This document shows, one piece after another, positions 5,962 through 5,978 of a stretch of 5,978 nucleotides of DNA. The stretch comes from an uncultured Bacillaceae bacterium (GTDB lineage: Bacteria > Bacillota > Bacilli > Caldalkalibacillales > Caldalkalibacillaceae), in assembly GCA_937967685.1 (NCBI GenBank), contig CALBTX010000030.1:1-5978 (forward strand), read 5' to 3'. Position numbers and translations under genes: made by a program. Numbering within the stretch: the first letter of the stretch is position 1; the number at the start of each line of letters is the position of its first letter. The notes beneath the pieces were generated by a model. That model made no database searches, was not told the DNA's origin, and worked only from the letters and a program-made list of their open reading frames with translations.

Positions 5962-5978
5962 AGGGCGGGGAAGAATCA

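Overview
The window is a housekeeping stretch from a Gram-positive bacterium of the order Bacillales, most likely a Bacillaceae relative. The evidence is the gene order rapZ-glmR(yvcK)-whiA-crh, strong similarity of all six proteins to what I recall of the Bacillus subtilis versions, the presence of Crh (an HPr paralogue typical of Bacillus and close relatives), a CtsR-type operator in front of clpP, and strong AGGAGG-type ribosome binding sites. I cannot name the species from the sequence.

Layout. Positions 1-67 hold the end of an upstream region with a short tandem repeat and the rapZ ribosome binding site. Three tightly spaced + strand genes follow: rapZ (68-946), glmR/yvcK (992-1978) and whiA (1990-2916). 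A 115-base gap carries an extended -10 promoter and leads to crh (3032-3289). A symmetric hairpin at 3293-3326 ends both crh and the convergent gene clpP (3331-3930, - strand). The 177-base gap between clpP and the divergent gene pgcA (4108-5847, + strand) holds a clpP promoter overlapped by a CtsR box. pgcA ends in a terminator whose stem includes its own stop codon. The last 105 bases hold a good sigma-A-type promoter for a gene beyond the right edge. Two related palindromes lie over it, and the first fits the GlnR/TnrA consensus TGTNA-N7-TNACA.

How the genes fit together. RapZ, GlmR and Crh link carbon status to metabolism and envelope precursor supply. In B. subtilis GlmR binds UDP-GlcNAc and stimulates GlmS, and Crh-Ser46-P is a CcpA co-repressor. 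PgcA supplies glucose-1-phosphate for UDP-glucose, so its position next to this cluster is functionally plausible; B. subtilis, as I recall, has pgcA elsewhere. WhiA is a DNA-binding protein connected with division and chromosome segregation. ClpP is the protease core of the CtsR heat-shock regulon.

No mobile element, CRISPR array, tRNA or rRNA is visible, and no new multi-gene system. The less ordinary features are regulatory: the double palindrome at the right edge, the CtsR box between two divergent genes, a repeated GAACATGTT palindrome around the crh promoter, and an ATGTGA start-stop at the pgcA start.
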